14,521 nt of DNA from JAKEGN01 sp964465665 (GTDB lineage Bacteria; Pseudomonadota; Gammaproteobacteria; Steroidobacterales; Woeseiaceae): the NCBI GenBank assembly GCA_964465665.1, contig CAYXKM010000333.1, forward strand, positions 1 through 14,521, given 5' to 3'. This document shows, one piece after another, positions 1 to 7,036 of this stretch (the stretch's first letter is position 1; every line of letters starts with the position of its first letter). The notes under the pieces are model-generated. The model ran no database searches, had not been told where the DNA came from, and saw nothing but the letters and a program-made list of their open reading frames with translations. A program made the position numbers and the translations under genes.

Positions 1-621
1 GCGTTCCCAGAAAATTTCCTGTGTGCCGTTGCCGTGATGCAGGTCAATATCGAGTATCGCAACGCGCTCGTGTTCTGTTCGCAATACGGCGGCTGCGACT
101 GCCGTATTGTTCAGATAGCAGAATCCGGATGCGACCTCACGGGTTGCGTGATGCCCGGGCGGCCTGGAGAGCGCATAGCAGGAGCGGGCCCCGGCGAGCA
201 CAGTCTTCGCTGCATGCGCTGCCGTATGCGCGCTCCACAGCGCGCTGCCCCAGGTATCGGCAGATACCGGACTTGCGGTGTCACAGTGATGCCAGCCGGC
301 CTGGCCGGCCGCCGATGCAGGGTAACCGCCGTCGCGCCGGTCCGGATGTATGCCGGGAACGACTTCGCTCGACCCGCCCTCGATACGTGACCAGCGGGCG
401 TGAATGTTCTCGAGGTAAGCGAGGTAGCGTTGCGTGTGGACCAAGGACACGAACTCGAGAGCGTAGTCCTTCGGTGCTTCCAGGGTCAGGCCGCATGACT
501 CCGCTGCAGCCAGCAGTCGGACGGCCCGTTCCGGCACCTCGGGATTTGGCTGCGGCAAGCCGGACGCAAAGAAGGAACGGGGATAATGTTTTTTCTGTTT
601 CTCCGCGAAAATGACCTTCAT
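1..621 (-). CDS. Acetylpolyamine amidohydrolase / class II histone deacetylase family deacetylase, N-terminal 207 residues (C-terminus beyond left edge)
   Basis: The frame is open from an ATG at 621 to the window edge, giving 207 of the roughly 340 residues usual for the family. The N-terminus (MKVIFAEKQKKHYP, then PQPNPEVPER) is typical of bacterial acetylpolyamine amidohydrolases. The active-site blocks RPPGHHA (residues 153-159, His157/His158), GFCYLNN (166-172) and DIDLHHGNGTQ (191-201) are intact. Asp193 and His195 correspond to two zinc ligands; the third Asp and the catalytic Tyr lie off the window. Residues 81-123 form the long loop that in polyamine-type members shapes a narrow channel for acetylated amines. 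The family hydrolyses acetyl-amide bonds on small amines or lysine in the cytoplasm. The ATG overlaps the stop of the upstream GNAT as ATGA, with GGGAG ten bases ahead, so translation is probably coupled. The substrate is inferred: acetylpolyamine, or 4-acetamidobutyrate if the beta-lysine hypothesis holds. Confidence 0.9.
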   Translation of the reverse strand, partial: MKVIFAEKQKKHYPRSFFASGLPQPNPEVPERAVRLLAAAESCGLTLEAPKDYALEFVSLVHTQRYLAYLENIHARWSRIEGGSSEVVPGIHPDRRDGGYPASAAGQAGWHHCDTASPVSADTWGSALWSAHTAAHAAKTVLAGARSCYALSRPPGHHATREVASGFCYLNNTAVAAAVLRTEHERVAILDIDLHHGNGTQEIFWER

Positions 622-1097
622 TCGCCGTCGACTCCCGCGGCAAGGGCAGCGAAGGCATCGCCGCTGGCCTGGAAGATGAGTTCGTCGTCCCGCACTTTCA
701 TGCCCAGCGATTCATAGAAGGCCTGCGCGTCGGTGTTCTTGCTGTCGACCGCGAGCCGCAGGTGATTGGCGCCGCGACCGGCTGCTATACGGGCGGTCTC
801 GGCGACCAGCATGCGGCCGAGGCCGCTGCCGCGTGCCTCGTCGCTGACATACAGGTCCTGTATGTACACACCAAGCGCGCCGAGCCAAGTGGAAAAACTG
901 TAGAAGAAAAGGCAGATGCCCACCGGTTGACCGTCCTGTTCTGCCAACAGCGCTTCGAATGCCTGCCGTTTGGAAAAGCCGTATTCGATGAAATCGTCCA
1001 CGGTACTCACAACCTTGCGCTCGTCGCCCAGTAACTCGGCAAGCGCAAATATCATCCCATACACGGTCTCGGCGTCGTCAATGCCGGCAAACCGCAT
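618..1097 (-). CDS. GNAT acetyltransferase, spermidine/spermine N-acetyltransferase (SSAT)-like
   Basis: This is a 159-residue cytoplasmic GNAT enzyme that moves acetyl from acetyl-CoA to an amine. The block FSTWLGALGVYIQDLYV (68-84) is followed by the pyrophosphate-binding RGSGLG (89-94) and FYESLG (127-132). The first block matches the SSAT branch closely, and Tyr128 sits where SSAT has its catalytic Tyr. SSAT-branch enzymes acetylate terminal primary amines of polyamines or, in the thialysine acetyltransferases, a lysine-like side-chain amine. I chose the ATG at 1097 because AGGAA lies seven bases upstream and family members start near there. A GTG at 1124 would add nine residues but has no ribosome binding site. 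The gene follows BKACE by 37 bases and overlaps the deacetylase start by four. Placing an acetyltransferase beside a deacetylase suggests a protect-deprotect scheme. Confidence 0.88.
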   Translation of the reverse strand: MRFAGIDDAETVYGMIFALAELLGDERKVVSTVDDFIEYGFSKRQAFEALLAEQDGQPVGICLFFYSFSTWLGALGVYIQDLYVSDEARGSGLGRMLVAETARIAAGRGANHLRLAVDSKNTDAQAFYESLGMKVRDDELIFQASGDAFAALAAGVDGE

Positions 1098-1134
1098 CGT
1101 TATGTTCCTGGTGCCGGTGTTCACTTAGTCGACA

Positions 1135-2079
1135 CTAGCTGGCCGGCAACTGGAATCTGACTTTGTCGGCGCCCTTGAGGTGCAGCATTTCGCGCGCTTC
1201 CTGCGGCGTAGCGATTTCGTGCCCGAGTTCTTCGAGGATGGTGCGAATCTTTCGTACCTGCGCCGCATTGCTGGTCGCGAGCTGATTCTTCCCGATCAGC
1301 AGGCTGTCTTCGAGGCCAACCCGAACGTTGCCGCCCATGATGGCGCCCATGGTAGCGAGCGGTATCTGCCAGCGACCTGCTGCCAGCACCGAGAATCGAT
1401 AGTTGTCGCCGAGCAGGCGGTCCGCGGTTGCTTTCATGTGCATGAGCTGCTCGGGCGCAGCATCGATTCCGCCGAGTACTCCCATGACAAACTGCACGAA
1501 TACCGGTTTCCTGATCAGTCCCTCCTTCAGATAGAAGGCCAGTGTCTGAATGTGGCCGACGTCATAGCACTCGAACTCGAAGCGAGTGCCAAACCGATCG
1601 CCGAGCTGGTGAAATACCTGCTCGATATCGGCAAAGGTATTCTTGAATACGACGTCGCGGGTTGCATCCAGCAGCTTCGGTTCCCAGTCGTATTTCCAGT
1701 TCGAATAACGGCGTTTCAATGGAAACAGGCCGAAATTCATCGACCCCATGTTCAGCGAACACATTTCCGGTTCCACCGCTGTCGGTGCGGCCAGTCGCTC
1801 CTGCAGGGTCATGAGCGAACTGCCGCCGGTTGTTATATTGATAACGGCATCGCAGCCTGCGTGAATCTGGGGCAGGAACTGCATGAACACCGCTGGATCG
1901 GCGGTCGGCTGGCCCGTGGCCGGGTTACGTGCATGCAGGTGCAGGATGGCGGCGCCAGCTTCCGCTGCCTCGATCGACTGCCTCGCAATGTCGGCCGGAG
2001 TGAACGGCAGGTAGTCACTCATCGTCGGTGTATGAATCGAACCGGTGACAGCGCAGGTGATAATAACTTTGTCGGACAT
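1135..2079 (-). CDS. Beta-keto acid cleavage enzyme (BKACE, DUF849; 3-keto-5-aminohexanoate cleavage enzyme family)
   Basis: The 314-residue protein has the full family length. BKACE enzymes use acetyl-CoA and a beta-keto acid to give acetoacetate and a shortened acyl-CoA, through a TIM-barrel zinc site. Visible motifs are ITCAVTGSIHTPTM (7-20), the zinc-binding HLHARNP (47-53; His47 and His49), NITTGG (81-86), and NVRVGLEDSL (251-260). In the last, Glu257 fits the third zinc ligand, and Arg253 and Asp258 fit the catalytic Arg/Asp pair of the characterised Kce enzyme. The start ATG is six bases after the aminotransferase stop, so the two are almost certainly co-transcribed. Family members differ in substrate by pocket residues. 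An aminotransferase just upstream would supply the 3-keto acid from a 3-amino acid. A 6-acetamido-3-oxohexanoate substrate is my inference; dehydrocarnitine or 3-keto-5-aminohexanoate are alternatives. Confidence 0.93.
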   Translation of the reverse strand: MSDKVIITCAVTGSIHTPTMSDYLPFTPADIARQSIEAAEAGAAILHLHARNPATGQPTADPAVFMQFLPQIHAGCDAVINITTGGSSLMTLQERLAAPTAVEPEMCSLNMGSMNFGLFPLKRRYSNWKYDWEPKLLDATRDVVFKNTFADIEQVFHQLGDRFGTRFEFECYDVGHIQTLAFYLKEGLIRKPVFVQFVMGVLGGIDAAPEQLMHMKATADRLLGDNYRFSVLAAGRWQIPLATMGAIMGGNVRVGLEDSLLIGKNQLATSNAAQVRKIRTILEELGHEIATPQEAREMLHLKGADKVRFQLPAS

Positions 2080-2085
2080 GGGCCC

Positions 2086-3438
2086 CTAGCCGCTCCGCGG
2101 TGGCAGTTTCAGTTTGCGGATCATTGCGTCCAGGCTTTCGGTCAGCAGGCCGATGATCTCGGCAATCTGATCCTCATCGACGATCAACGGCGGACAGATC
2201 ATGAAGTGGTCGCCTGTGGTTCCGCCGCGCGTTCTTCGAGAATAGATTATAAGGCCTCTCTTGTAGGCTTCCTCGACCAGTTCAACATGTGCATCCAGTT
2301 GCGGTGGAAGCGGCGCCATGGTCGTGCGGTCACCGACCAGCTCGAACGCCAGCAGCAGCCCTCTGCCGCGCACATCGCCGATAATCTCGTAATGTGACAT
2401 CAGGCCCTGCAGTTCGGCTTTGAGCCTGTCCCCCATGACCCGTGCGCGATCGACGAGGTTGGCGCGCTGCAGTACTTCCAGCACAGCAAGGCCGGCCGAA
2501 CAGGCGAGCGGATTTCCGGCGTAGGTGTACCCGTGCGCGAATCCGCCACTGGCCATAACTGCGTCAACGATATCGCCCCTCGCGGCCATCGCTCCGAGCG
2601 GCGCATATCCGGCGGCGAATCCTTTCGCCATTCCAATGATGTCGGGTCTGAGATTCCAATGCTCGGACGCCAGAAACTTCCCGGTTCTGCCGGCGCCGGT
2701 CATGACTTCATCCGTTATCAGCAGTACGCCGAACTCGTCGCAGATCTCGCGAACTCTCCTGTACCAGGAATCCGGTGCCACCAGCGCACCGGTCGATGCT
2801 CCGCCTACCGGCTCCATAATGAAAGCGAGCACGGTGTCCGGTCCCTGGCGCATGATCTCGGCGCGGAGATTTTCCGCGTAGCGCAGTCCGCGCTCCTCGT
2901 GCGAGAGATTGTCGAAATCCAGATAGCAGGTCGGCGCCGGAATCTTCGGCATTACGCGAATCATCGGCGCAAACGGTTCGACAAACTGTGTCATGCCGGT
3001 AATGGCGACTGCTCCGAGCGTCGAACCGTGATACGAGGGAAACAGCGAGATGACTTTCCAGCGACTCTCCGCACGCTGTGCGATCGCATACTGGCGGGCA
3101 AGTTTCAGGCAACTCTCGATCGCTTCCGAACCTCCCGAGACAAAGAAAATCCGGTCCAGTCCCGGCGGCATGAGTGCCGCTGTCTGCGATGCCAGGTCTT
3201 CAGCAGCCTGGTTCTCGAAATGCAGCCGGTAGCCGAAGGTCGCCTTGTCCATCTGCTTTTTCATGGCGGCGAGTACGCGCGGATTCGAGTGACCGATATT
3301 CGATACCATCGGACCGCTGGATGCGTCGATATACCGGTTGCCTGCGACGTCCCACAGGTAGATACCCGAAGCACGTGCAAGCCGTGGGCGCCGTGTCGTC
3401 GACATGTAGAAAAGATGGCTTTTGTGCTTGTCGTTCAT
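2086..3438 (-). CDS. Class III PLP-dependent aminotransferase
   Basis: The 450-residue protein belongs to the omega-amino acid/beta-amino acid aminotransferase group (fold type I). The motifs are SGGSEAIE (101-108, cofactor phosphate), YHG (136-138, ring stacking), EPVGGASTGALV (209-220), DEVMTGAGRTG (243-253, Asp243 pairing the PLP nitrogen) and MAKGFAAGYAPLG (270-282, Lys272 forming the Schiff base). Nothing is missing. Genes of this group often carry a generic 'aspartate aminotransferase family' label, but class III enzymes usually act on distal or beta amino groups. The next gene, six bases downstream, is a beta-keto acid cleavage enzyme, which makes a 3-amino acid the most economical substrate. 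The start is an ATG with GGAG eleven bases upstream. A TATAAT hexamer lies upstream in the 48-base gap after the transporter gene. Confidence 0.93.
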   Translation of the reverse strand: MNDKHKSHLFYMSTTRRPRLARASGIYLWDVAGNRYIDASSGPMVSNIGHSNPRVLAAMKKQMDKATFGYRLHFENQAAEDLASQTAALMPPGLDRIFFVSGGSEAIESCLKLARQYAIAQRAESRWKVISLFPSYHGSTLGAVAITGMTQFVEPFAPMIRVMPKIPAPTCYLDFDNLSHEERGLRYAENLRAEIMRQGPDTVLAFIMEPVGGASTGALVAPDSWYRRVREICDEFGVLLITDEVMTGAGRTGKFLASEHWNLRPDIIGMAKGFAAGYAPLGAMAARGDIVDAVMASGGFAHGYTYAGNPLACSAGLAVLEVLQRANLVDRARVMGDRLKAELQGLMSHYEIIGDVRGRGLLLAFELVGDRTTMAPLPPQLDAHVELVEEAYKRGLIIYSRRTRGGTTGDHFMICPPLIVDEDQIAEIIGLLTESLDAMIRKLKLPPRSG

Positions 3439-3464
3439 ACAGGGCAGCGCTCCGGCAACGCGCC

Positions 3465-3470
3465 ATTATA
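3465..3470 (-). promoter_or_regulatory. Possible internal -10 element before the aminotransferase
   Basis: The minus strand reads a perfect TATAAT here, 26 bases upstream of the aminotransferase ATG, in the 48-base gap after the transporter. A start site about seven bases downstream would leave a leader of about 20 bases. No convincing -35 hexamer lies at 16-18 bases spacing (CTCCTG region), so this is either an activator-dependent promoter or chance. If real, it separates the catabolic genes from the transporter/hydrolase pair. Confidence 0.35.
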
Positions 3471-3486
3471 CGTTGTCGGCGTAGCC

Positions 3487-4707
3487 TCAGGAGGAGTCCG
3501 CGAGTGCCGGAATCGTCTTTCGCAAACGAAGGTACATGACGGCGTAAATAATCATGCCCGTAAAGGCCGCCAGGGCGCACACGGTGAAGACGCCGGCATA
3601 ACCAAAACCGGCCCCCAGGGTGCTCGCAGCGAGATTCGGTCCAATGATCTGGCCGAGACCCTGGGCACCCGGCATCAGCGAAGCGAAACTCCCCGAGTGA
3701 TCGACATTCGCAATGGTCGACATCTGGTAAACGTCGACGAATACCCACAGGAAATTGAAACCGAAGACACTGATGAGGATATTGATGTCGTTGATCCCGA
3801 ACGCCAGCATGCCGACGATTGTTACCATCGTGAGCAACGCGCCAAGCAGCGGACGAGCCAGACCAAATCGATTGCTCAGCACCGTCGCAATGAGGCAACC
3901 GGCAATGCTGGAAAAGGATGCCCAGACCAGTATCGACCCGATCCAGGCATCGGCTATGCCGGCATCCAGACTTGCAAGCTCGATGTACGCCCAGTACGCA
4001 CCGATATTCGTGTAACTGAAAACGATAGCGGCAAGACAAAGCCAGGGCACGTACATCGGCACATGCCGGTGCACGATGTGATGCTCGCCGCTGTGCTCGG
4101 ACATGTCGATTTCGACGTCCAGTTTCCTCTCGGCCGGATACGGCGGAATCCAGTGCACGACAACCAGGCCGAGCGCATACGCGCCGATGAACGTGAAATA
4201 AATTCCGTTCATCGACAGCTGCGGCAGGATGTGCATTTCTAGCGCCTGTGAGAAAGCGAAGGCAAACAGCATCATGTTGTAAGCCTGTGCCGGTCGCGAA
4301 CAGGCGCCGAGGGATGCAACAGCGACAGCGGTGTAAATGCCACTGCCCACCCCGGCGAGCAGCCGTAACCACAACACTTCGTCGTAAGTCACATACACCG
4401 TGCAAAGCGCGTTGCTCAGGATCGCCAGCCCCGCACCGAGCAGGATCAGGTAGCGTCGATTGCTGCGGGCGATGATCAGTGAGGTCAGCAGGGCACCGAG
4501 CGACATGCCGCCGAGGTCGGCGCCGGCGACCCGGCCGACCTCGACTTCCGAGAAGCCGAGGAGTTCCACCCACGCAGTGCTGATGACCGGAATGCCGACC
4601 GAGACGCCATAGCCGACCAGCGCCATATACAGGGATAACGAGATCGATCGCCAGGAATCGTACGGTGTCCGATGCCTTTCCAGGTGTGGACTGGCGTCCG
4701 ATTTCAA
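3487..4707 (-). CDS. Major facilitator superfamily (MFS) transporter
   Basis: This is a 406-residue polytopic inner-membrane protein with about twelve hydrophobic segments and the usual long central cytoplasmic loop (about 190-218). After segment 2 the sequence LIIARSNRRYLILLG (78-92) resembles the MFS loop 2-3 signature. The central loop holds five His between 205 and 215, ahead of segment 7. The start is taken as TTG at 4707, which has no clear ribosome binding site. The only nearby alternative is ATG at 4626 inside the first helix, which would truncate it, so an unusual start or coupling to the upstream gene (stop 21 bases before) is likely. The position directly upstream of the aminotransferase suggests import or export of the substrate of that pathway, but the substrate cannot be read from the sequence. 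Confidence 0.85.
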   Translation of the reverse strand: MKSDASPHLERHRTPYDSWRSISLSLYMALVGYGVSVGIPVISTAWVELLGFSEVEVGRVAGADLGGMSLGALLTSLIIARSNRRYLILLGAGLAILSNALCTVYVTYDEVLWLRLLAGVGSGIYTAVAVASLGACSRPAQAYNMMLFAFAFSQALEMHILPQLSMNGIYFTFIGAYALGLVVVHWIPPYPAERKLDVEIDMSEHSGEHHIVHRHVPMYVPWLCLAAIVFSYTNIGAYWAYIELASLDAGIADAWIGSILVWASFSSIAGCLIATVLSNRFGLARPLLGALLTMVTIVGMLAFGINDINILISVFGFNFLWVFVDVYQMSTIANVDHSGSFASLMPGAQGLGQIIGPNLAASTLGAGFGYAGVFTVCALAAFTGMIIYAVMYLRLRKTIPALADSS

Positions 4708-4728
4708 GCGCGCATGCCCGGAGACGTT

Positions 4729-5772
4729 TTACTCATTGCCAGCAAGCTCGGCATACGCGCGCTCGATCGCTTCAGCCTGTACGGCGTCGAAGAACTTTGC
4801 GGCTGCCTTGTCATCGCCAGCGAGTCGTTCGCGGCTCGCTGCCAGATCGATTGACAACCGAATCTCCCCGAGATCCATACCTTCCGCAGCCAGGGTCGAG
4901 ACTTGAACGGTCAGCGACTCAAAATAGTCGATCAGGTTTGCGATCAGCACGCGATCGGTGAGTGCCGGGCCATGGCCCGGGACGACGGTTGCAAAATCGA
5001 GCGTGTCCACGAACCGGAGGGCAGCAAGCCATTCCCGCGGATAGCCATGCCCGCTGTACGGCATCACATCCACAAGATCGCCCGCAGCCAGAAGCCGCTG
5101 CCTGGGAAAATGCACCAGCAGATCGCCCCGCGTGTGTCCGCGCTGCGGATAGACGGTAAAGGTCGCATCGCCGGCGCCCACGGTATGGGTCTTGCCGATC
5201 GTCATCGTGGGTCCGCTGAACGTTACGTCGCGGTTCGCTTCCAGCCAGGCTTCGGCCCGATCGACGCGGGCAGCCTGGGTCGCGAGTTCCTCGTCCGTAA
5301 ACCTGCTGCCGTCCAGTTTGATTCCCGTTGACAGCTGCTCGCGGGCCGCGGGCAGCTGCTGCTGCAACTCCGCTACCCGCTCGGCATGGGAAGTCGCAGC
5401 GCGCTCCGGTATGTCTTCGGCCTGGGTTACGTGGCCAAGGATCGTGAGCTGCTCCCCGAAAGTCTCAAGATAAAGTGTGTTGCCCTGGGTGTGATCCCCA
5501 TGCCAGTGAGTGTTGATGAGGTAACGCACCGGTTTCCCGACAGTATTCCTCGCAAAATCAATGATAGCCTGAACATCGGCACGACTTTCCTGGGCGTCGA
5601 CGACAATCACGTAATCCTGAGTCTCGACGATCAGGGAATTGCAGTCGTTGAAGCGATTGTCCGCCGGTTGCAGTGCCGCCCATACACCGCCTTGCACCTC
5701 GCTGATTTCGATCGAGCCGGCGACCGCCGACAGCAACAGGGCAGGCACGGGCAAAAGTCGTCTGAATGACAT
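4729..5772 (-). CDS. Exported metallo-beta-lactamase-fold hydrolase
   Basis: The 347-residue protein begins with a short basic stretch and a hydrophobic core (MSFRRLLPVPALLLSAVAG), which reads as a Sec signal peptide, so it is probably periplasmic. The dinuclear metal site is complete: THWHGDH (88-94; His89, His91, Asp93, His94), GHTRGD (212-217; His213), GD (231-232; Asp232) and PGHGP (265-269; His267). A charged helical insertion (about 118-180) separates the two halves, as in several MBL hydrolases of unknown substrate. It is not an obvious beta-lactamase or glyoxalase II, and the reaction is unknown. The start is the ATG at 5772, with AAGGG nine bases upstream. The transporter gene starts 21 bases after its stop, so both probably share a transcript. 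Its link to the amine genes further downstream is uncertain. Confidence 0.88.
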   Translation of the reverse strand: MSFRRLLPVPALLLSAVAGSIEISEVQGGVWAALQPADNRFNDCNSLIVETQDYVIVVDAQESRADVQAIIDFARNTVGKPVRYLINTHWHGDHTQGNTLYLETFGEQLTILGHVTQAEDIPERAATSHAERVAELQQQLPAAREQLSTGIKLDGSRFTDEELATQAARVDRAEAWLEANRDVTFSGPTMTIGKTHTVGAGDATFTVYPQRGHTRGDLLVHFPRQRLLAAGDLVDVMPYSGHGYPREWLAALRFVDTLDFATVVPGHGPALTDRVLIANLIDYFESLTVQVSTLAAEGMDLGEIRLSIDLAASRERLAGDDKAAAKFFDAVQAEAIERAYAELAGNE

Positions 5773-5869
5773 GGAAATGAGCCCTTATCGGCCATCTGAG
5801 CGTTTGTATTTTCGCCAGAGCCTACCTTCTTTGCATGCCGGGAGCCAACCGGCCGGCAACGCTTGAGAA

Positions 5870-5898
5870 TTGAATCGGACCGCGGCATGCAGGATACT
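5870..5898 (+). promoter_or_regulatory. Candidate sigma70-type promoter for the membrane protein gene
   Basis: TTGAAT (5870-5875) and GATACT (5893-5898) are separated by 17 bases. Each matches four of six consensus positions. The predicted start near 5905 would give a leader of about 23 bases to the TTG start at 5928. It lies in the 155-base gap between divergent genes. I saw no equally good promoter for the minus-strand hydrolase in the same gap. Confidence 0.35.
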
Positions 5899-5927
5899 GA
5901 GGTCGTTCAAACAGGCGGGGGCGACGC

Positions 5928-6620
5928 TTGAATATCTGGGATCCATTCCATCCGATAGCCTATTTCCTGCATACATCTCTGGGCGTTGCCGGAATTATCG
6001 GGGCCGTCCTCGCATTGTCCCTGATCAAGGGCTCGCAATCCCACATCCTGGCCGGAAGGACCTTCGCTATAGCTGCCGCGGTTGCGGCAGGAACGGCAAT
6101 TGCATTCAGCTTTACCGCATTTGCGCCGATGGCCGTCGCGAGTGGGGTAATGACGTTGAGCGCTGTCGGAAGCGCATTCCTTGCTCTCCGCAGTAAAAGT
6201 CCGCGTGTGACTGCCAGTGAGATGCTGACCACGTCATTGATGGCGTTCGTCCTGATCTGGCTGCTTGCGGGCGTTGCAATGTCCGTGCGACAGGGCGGCG
6301 TCCTGTGGATTCCGCCGCTGATACTCGCCTGTTTTGCTGCGGCACTTCTTGTCAATGACTTACGTTTCATGCGGCTCGACGACTTCGAACGCAAGCAGAA
6401 AAGACTGCAGCGTCACTTGTCACGCATGGCGTTTGCATTCGCGATCGCCGTGCATGCGCCGGTGGTGGTTTTTGCCGATGACCTCAACATTCACCCCGGG
6501 CTCGCATTCTACAGCCCGTTCCTCATCTGGCCGGTCATCGTCCTGTACTTCCGCGCCCGCATGCGGAAAGGTCTTTACAACTCCATCGTCATGAATCGGC
6601 TGAACGAATCTGCACGATAG
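5928..6620 (+). CDS. Seven-helix inner-membrane protein, DUF2306-like, function unknown
   Basis: The 230-residue protein has about seven hydrophobic segments (roughly 10-33, 40-62, 65-86, 97-118, 125-143, 165-185 and 192-210). The layout of a His before a small Gly/Arg motif (SHILAGR, 38-44) and a second His in a late helix (near 174, in AIAVHAPVV) recalls DUF2306-type membrane proteins, but I hold that match loosely. No enzyme motif is evident. The start is TTG at 5928 behind a GGCGGGGG stretch. The only upstream ATG nearby (5887) is out of frame, and the first in-frame ATG would lose the first two helices. Its last 46 bases overlap the 3' end of the convergent GNAT gene, so the two transcripts may interfere. 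The gene stands alone on its strand. Confidence 0.75.
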   Translation: MNIWDPFHPIAYFLHTSLGVAGIIGAVLALSLIKGSQSHILAGRTFAIAAAVAAGTAIAFSFTAFAPMAVASGVMTLSAVGSAFLALRSKSPRVTASEMLTTSLMAFVLIWLLAGVAMSVRQGGVLWIPPLILACFAAALLVNDLRFMRLDDFERKQKRLQRHLSRMAFAFAIAVHAPVVVFADDLNIHPGLAFYSPFLIWPVIVLYFRARMRKGLYNSIVMNRLNESAR

Positions 6621-7030
6621 CTGGCGAAAGGCCCGCAGAATTCGAAACCGAACTTCTCATAAAGGGCGAGGGCGGGTGCGAATACAGGACCGGAGCCGGT
6701 TTCGAGGCTTAATCGCGAATACGACCTCCTGAGAGCCTCGTCGATCAGGTGTGACAGTATTGCCGTAGCAACGCCCTGGCCGAGGAAAGCGTCCGCAGTC
6801 CGCATCGACTTGATCTCGCCGTGTGCCGGATCGAGTTCTTTCAGGGCGCCGCAACCGAGCAGGGCGGCCTCGTCCCAGGCAGTCCAGAACGTAATATCCG
6901 GCGCCCGCAAAGCGGACAGGTCCAGGGCATGAACGCACTGCGGTGGTGAGTTTCTGATCATGGCCGCGAGGTGGTCTTCCAGCAGTGCGGCAACTTCCGG
7001 ACCGGTCAGGTCGTCTTCAACGATACGCAT
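6575..7030 (-). CDS. GNAT family N-acetyltransferase (YsnE-like)
   Basis: The 151-residue protein has the motif A region CGALKELDPAHGEIKSMR (60-77), then FLGQGVATAIL (82-92) for acetyl-CoA binding, LSLETGS near 112-118, and ALYEKFGFEFCGPF near 126-139. This pattern is that of the short YsnE-type GNAT proteins, whose physiological acceptor is unknown. It is unrelated in detail to the SSAT-like GNAT at 618-1097. The opening residues MRIVEDDLTGPEVAALL look family-like, so the ATG at 7030 is probably right. However, no ribosome binding site precedes it, because a long palindrome begins only six bases upstream. It may be weakly translated, leaderless, or read through from the cytochrome gene. The 3' end overlaps the convergent membrane protein gene. 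Confidence 0.85.
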   Translation of the reverse strand: MRIVEDDLTGPEVAALLEDHLAAMIRNSPPQCVHALDLSALRAPDITFWTAWDEAALLGCGALKELDPAHGEIKSMRTADAFLGQGVATAILSHLIDEALRRSYSRLSLETGSGPVFAPALALYEKFGFEFCGPFASYRADSFSRFMTMEL

Positions 7031-7036
7031 AAGTGA

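Noticed and set aside
34..614. Two plus-strand and one minus-strand complete open frames near the left edge.
   Set aside because: They are out of frame with the deacetylase, whose GHH and DIDLHHGNGT motifs lie in the minus frame that is open to the edge.
1180..2397. A 405-codon plus-strand frame opposite BKACE and the aminotransferase.
   Set aside because: It is an antisense shadow caused by high GC; the opposite strand carries intact catalytic motifs.
2533..4242. A 569-codon plus-strand frame opposite the aminotransferase and transporter.
   Set aside because: It has low-complexity, charged composition and no recognisable domain, while both opposite genes are complete.
3200..4573. A 457-codon minus-strand frame overlapping the transporter and aminotransferase.
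   Set aside because: It is rich in Arg, Pro and Cys with no family motifs, and lies in another frame of two well-supported genes.
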